Below are positions 59,538 to 64,000 of a DNA stretch of 64,000 nucleotides, one piece after another. Source of the DNA: Apostichopus japonicus (taxonomy: Eukaryota > Echinodermata > Holothuroidea > Aspidochirotida > Stichopodidae); contig NC_092569.1 of NCBI RefSeq assembly GCF_037975245.1, forward strand, positions 13,377,001-13,441,000, given 5' to 3'. The notes beneath the pieces are model-generated. The model saw only the letters and a list, made by a program, of their open reading frames with translations, ran no database searches and had not been told where the DNA came from. The position numbers were made by a program, and so were the translations under genes. How positions within the stretch are numbered: the first letter of the stretch is position 1; each line of letters opens with the position of its first letter.

Positions 59538-59730
59538 TTAACGGTTTCCTGATATAGTAAAAGCATATGTTGGTGTTTTTACTTCTCCATCTTCTATACT
59601 GTAATATTTAGGGTCACTATTGTACACCATTTCGTTATTGACATCACCATGGTGATTGACAGGTTGATTCCCTCTGACGTCAGTTCTGTTATTATCTTGT
59701 TTATCAGGATGAGAAGTTCCTCCTTTTTGT
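59538..59730 (-). CDS. Gene B last exon: shortened tail
   Basis: Same acceptor and frame as gene A at the start (QKGGTSHPDKQ, then DPKYYSIEDGE, then TPTYAF), but an extra base next to the codon for the residue after TYAL in gene A shifts the frame and gives a stop 63 codons in, against 150 in A. Homology to A continues past the stop for over 200 bp. Confidence 0.72.
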
Positions 59731-62700
59731 CTGTAACATAAACACAGAATGAATTTCTTTGTTGAGTCTTCCGGTTTTCATTGGCTGAAAAGGTTCTTTC
59801 GAATAAATGAAATTTTGAAGTAGACTTGTAATCACCTTGATTATGCTTGTCGAACCCTATTTTCGTCATTGATTCATTAAATGGTTACCAATATTTATTA
59901 CACTTACATGGTTTACATTTAAACCTCTGATTTGTAACTATTTCATAATATGGGTCTATATATATATATTTCTTTCTTTATGCACTGTTAAATCCTTTCA
60001 TTCGCTGCTCAAACATCAATACATATTTATAACTAAGCATCGAATTAAATTGTGGCTACTGTGCATATTTAAATGAAAATAAGTTTCACCTTCTTGAGTG
60101 ATACCAGAGTAAGCCCACAAACCAAAGGAGTAGCAATAGTATAACCACAACTGCGACAATGCTGACTATCCAAAGACTTGTCCCGCCGTTGTTAGTCTCT
60201 ATGAGTAAATACAAAGTGGCTTGTTTAGGGCAACAAAAACAAAAGATAAAGAAGACGTTCCACTGAGCTACTAAATTGGTACACGTGCTCATCTTTTACT
60301 TCATATTTCTGTTATGAGCATGATGTGTCACTTCCATTATGAAAACGTTTACAAGTACAGCCTGTCCAAACAAAAACAGTTCCATTGGCTCACATATCTG
60401 GTATAACAGTCTTATGGCAGCTGTTATAAGCTGTCAAATACTATTTTTGCTGAAAGTTTCAAAAGTTTCTGGAGCGTCTCAAAGCTACGGCCCATATCTC
60501 AGTGGATTATACAGCTGCCATATTTCAGGGTAAATCTTAAAGTTTATTATCTGTAAATAAATAAAGATAGGTATCAACATCGAAGACACATATACAGATA
60601 GGGATAGATTATATCATCAGATGTGTATACATTCAGTTTGCTAGGTATAATTACATACTTTTTCAAATTGACGATAATTTACATAGATAGGTAACTTATG
60701 TCATCAGCTTTGTACACTTTTAACAATAATTCTTTCATCTGGATTAGACTATGAGATTGGTCCTTGTACTAATAGTTTCAATCTCTAGAAAGAACTAAAA
60801 TTATTTATATGGCTGCTAAGTTATGAATGATTTATGGGAAATATAATCTTTGTGGTTTGAAACAATATTCTGTCTTTACTTCTTCTACTACTATAAGACA
60901 CAGTGTTCCCAATGACGTTTTAAAAATCTGAGAAGTAATGAGTATAAATTTGTTTGATATGATTATCTTTTTCCAGTGATAAAGTCAAGATTCTACACTA
61001 ATTTTCAGTCTCAGCTTGAGAAATCTTTAACCATCTTCATCACGTCGTTGCTCAACTGTACGCAGCTCCTCTGTGTTCATTGTAGAACTAAAACCAAATG
61101 ACTAAATGTTTCTCAGAAGTATACACACAAGAAAAAAGAATATTTATAAATAGATATTACCTGGTAAAAGGTAATACCATTTCTAACCATAGTAGTGTCT
61201 CATGTTAGTAAGTAAACGAAACAAATACCATACACAATTAAATGTATTTCGCTGAAATAATCTCACCAGAAATATTTATAGTATATCAATTTTTCATTGA
61301 TTACTCTTAGATAAGCTTTGGAATTTTTTCTTCCTTTCGTGATTGAAATTAATATTTGTCATTTATAATGGTAAAATACTTAACTTGCAGACGTGAGTAT
61401 ATATATATGAGGTGTTAATTATAATTATATTACAGGTGTATGGCTATTTCAAAGTGAATACGCATCGTTTAATCATCCAGCTCTCTGTGTGTTGAATATA
61501 GTAATGGCGATTAAATTAGCAAATGTGTTGCTCTTGGTTTTCTGGAAATTGTCATATTTGATCTGATATAACTACGCTGATGATTTTTTCGTTACGAAAT
61601 AAGATAAAGCAACAATGAAGAATGTATGTTATTAATTAAAATTAATTAACTGAGGAACTGAGAAACCAAAAAGTAAGTGGAAACCGATAGAACTATTAAA
61701 CCAATGAGGTAGAATAATGATACTCAAATTTATAAAATGTGATCGAGAATATAAAAATGTAGTGCGTCATGAAAACATCAGCATTGTTTAAACAATATAT
61801 TGTAAGGTTTTGAAAAGTTAAAAGCGTCTCTGAACCAGAAGCAAGCTTTTATTGTTATGTGATTGGGGAATATGTCCAACAAGGAACAATTGCGATTATG
61901 ATAACATTTGTCTCACGAGAGGTTTTGGCATAGAAGGGAAAAGGAAACGATGGGGTTGAATGGGATTCGAGAAATAAGTATGAAAAGGGGCTTATTAAAG
62001 AAATTCTTAAACACATGGGCACGCGAATCAAGACTACACGTACGCACGTCTATTTTCGCAAAGATTTCTTCACCTCATATATAAGTATATATAAAACAGA
62101 AATGATGAATTCCCAGTACAAATCGATGTCCTTTATTACGTCTTAGTTAACAGCGTAGGTAAACATTTCTTTCAAAACACCATAATGTTATATTCTGTGT
62201 TGAACATGTGTGTGGAAAACCCACCGGAATAATATAGTGTTGCATACCTCCACACAATGTACAGCTTACTGCACATATTCACAATGCTACAATTCTTGAT
62301 AATGTCATCTCTACGTCATCGCCCTAGTGATCTTCAACGCAAGTACCGCGTCCTGATACCAGTCAGAGGTTTATACACCGCTATTGGGGAACCATCGCCT
62401 CTCACCCCGTTCCAATAGCACGGTTCTTTATTGTTTTGCCGTAACATTGCGTTACCTGTTATATTCCTATCTATAGGATCTTCAAGTCTTTAATGACTTC
62501 TTTCCAACTAATTATCTACTCACTTCTACTAGGGAATGGACTTTCCCTTATCCATACCATATCTGACTTCCATCCACAGAATTGAGGTGGATCCCGTTAT
62601 AACAAGTACAACTGTCCTTGGATGAACTTTTATTCATTTATAAATTCCGCGCCTCGCGCCTTTTGATGGAGCACTCTTTTTCTCGGATCATTTCAAAGGC

Positions 62701-63338
62701 CCAGCTCTACTACACCATCGAGTTCATCGACTTCAGACCCAGTCTTAATAGATAAGTTAATTATTTTTATCTGGCGCCTTAAGTTAACTCTACTCTTTGT
62801 TATTCCCTTATTTGTACCATTCACCTTTATTATCCATATTATTTGTAGAATATAGAAATATTATTATTCAAAATACCATACGTCCATCTTTGATTTTATG
62901 CGTTAACACCCTCGGAAACTCATTCTGCCCGAATACGACTTATTTACATGTCGTTTCCGTACCAATACACATAACCCTGGCTTTTGCTGTCACACGTCCC
63001 TCTGTCAACCTTCGCCACCCTCCGGAATTGATAATGAGTAAAGTGAGTCAATAATACGAATATAAGCATATACAATGCATACTATTAATTTAATAGAGGT
63101 AGATTAAACCCCGTTTCTCTCCTAAACAAATATATTTTCATACTCTGTTATTATCGCTCTGCATCCCCATATATCCCTTTTGGAGTTCCAAGACATAACA
63201 GAACCGTTATATAGTTACTTATCTTACCCTTGGTACATCTTGGTGCTAGGAAGCCATCAGGACAGATACAGATGAACATGTCGGATGATTCAAAGCAGAC
63301 ACCATTGTTTAGACAGGGATTGGAATCACAAGGGGAAC
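59538..63338 (-). CDS. Receptor gene B: EGF-transmembrane-tail exons (5' end outside window)
   Basis: Three exons join in frame: 63228-63338, 60090-60198 and 59538-59730, giving one EGF domain, a transmembrane helix and a short tail. Upstream exons (signal peptide and others) would lie beyond 64000. The gene parallels gene A exon for exon downstream of the EGF, including introns, so it arose by duplication of the same block. The tail is cut short by a one-base insertion relative to A, so the gene is either a shortened functional form or an early pseudogene. Confidence 0.68.
60090..60198 (-). CDS. Gene B transmembrane exon
   Basis: TNNGGTSLWIVSIVAVVVIL and onward into WYHSRR; phase 1 in, phase 2 out, as in gene A. 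Hydrophobic character is fully kept despite substitutions, which suggests it was under selection for at least part of its history. Confidence 0.9.
60900..61790. other. Intron sequence present in B but missing in A
   Basis: Lies between sequences that are adjacent in gene A across the (CTA)n repeat. No exon or known repeat recognised. Confidence 0.6.
63228..63338 (-). CDS. Gene B EGF-like exon
   Basis: A 111-nt phase 1-1 exon, acceptor ttcttcgggag, donor gtaaga. SPCDSNPCLNNGVCFESSDM, then FICICPDGFLAPRC, gives a canonical six-cysteine EGF domain. Confidence 0.92.
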
Positions 63339-63524
63339 CTCCCGAAGAAACAACAAACAAGCAAGCACAAATATTGACAGTAATTAACTGATATAAATAT
63401 AACATTTGGTAAAGTTTCGATGTTACTGAACAGTAAAATCCCATAGCAGATCATTAATTACACTTCAATTCAAATGAAGAAGAAACAAGTAGAACAGTCA
63501 GTTTTGAACATATCCAATATTGAT

Positions 63525-63830
63525 GTCATCCAGACCACACCACACCATATGACATCACTCTCTCTAACGCTACATACCACACCACACCACATATCACACC
63601 TTACCGCAAAGTTGCACCAAGTCACCTACCATTCCACCACGTATCATCCACATACCATATCACATCACATACCACATTACACCAAGCCACACCACATACC
63701 AAATCACATCACATCGTATCACGTCACTTCGTATCACGTCACATACCACACTACATCACATCACATCACATGCCACCACGTTCACATCACGTCACGTCAT
63801 ATCACATTACATCCCGTGCCTTCTCAATAT
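63525..63830. repeat. Degenerate pentamer repeat, copy near gene B
   Basis: Partner of 45180-45605. Sequence from here to 64000 continues to match 45600-45790, which in gene C lies just 3' of the EGF exon at 46039; a second EGF exon of gene B is therefore expected just outside the window. Confidence 0.9.
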
Positions 63831-64000
63831 CGTATGAAAGACCTGACGTCATACAAAATGACTTGAAAAGTCACCTGACTTGCAAACGTTTAGCGTTTGA
63901 ACTGTGGCGTTTGCAACGCGTAACAAATGCATTAATATGTAACTTAAAATGTTATTTATTTTGTTTATTGATCGTTATCAAAACATAATTCCGCAGTTAG

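Overview
The window looks like nuclear DNA of a marine deuterostome invertebrate, most likely an echinoderm; a sea cucumber is my best guess, at low confidence. Reasons: AT-rich sequence, small exons with GT..AG borders separated by kilobase introns, Ig/EGF/transmembrane receptor exons, a P2X7-C-terminal-like gene typical of invertebrate genomes, LINE and tRNA-derived SINE remnants, and very many short hAT-type DNA elements. Nothing is prokaryotic. Almost all long open frames are translations of microsatellites, minisatellites or transposons; the real coding sequence is in short exons, several of them under 60 codons.

Layout. 1-10 kb: two possible plus-strand exons (848-2247), a foldback element (1197-1912), a cluster of TTAGTCGG motifs (2556-2910), a hAT element with a tandemly expanded interior (6073-6863), and minus-strand exons of an unrecognised gene (5360-9558). 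10-17 kb: a tRNA-derived SINE, TA microsatellites and a 5 kb array of a 31-bp satellite. 17.9-27.7 kb: receptor gene A on the minus strand, fully assembled from phase-compatible exons: signal peptide, V-like Ig, a two-Ig exon, EGF, transmembrane helix and a tyrosine-bearing tail (about 569 aa). 27.7-36.3 kb: five unrelated minisatellites and a decayed P2X7-C-like gene. 36.7-39.6 kb: two copies of one hAT-like element that share a single outer 8-bp target duplication, so they look like one composite transposon. 40-44 kb: more hAT elements, one of which splits a SINE. 46-52.6 kb: receptor gene C (signal peptide exon plus two EGF exons, no visible membrane exon), a degenerate hAT transposase in a nest of hAT insertions, and a LINE reverse transcriptase fragment with YADD. 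55.4-63.4 kb: a second copy of the gene A block (satellite array plus receptor gene B), with a frameshift in the tail.

How it fits together. The window is a local cluster of tandemly duplicated membrane-receptor genes on the minus strand. The duplicated block includes the 31-bp satellite downstream of each gene, and its intron and flanking sequence has been heavily rearranged by hAT elements. All internal extracellular exons begin and end in phase 1, which allows exons to be gained, lost and shuffled without breaking the frame. Eight-base target duplications, read directly from the sequence, place six separate insertions (including the composite) in the hAT superfamily; a seventh, larger one lies in TA repeats where the duplication is weak evidence.
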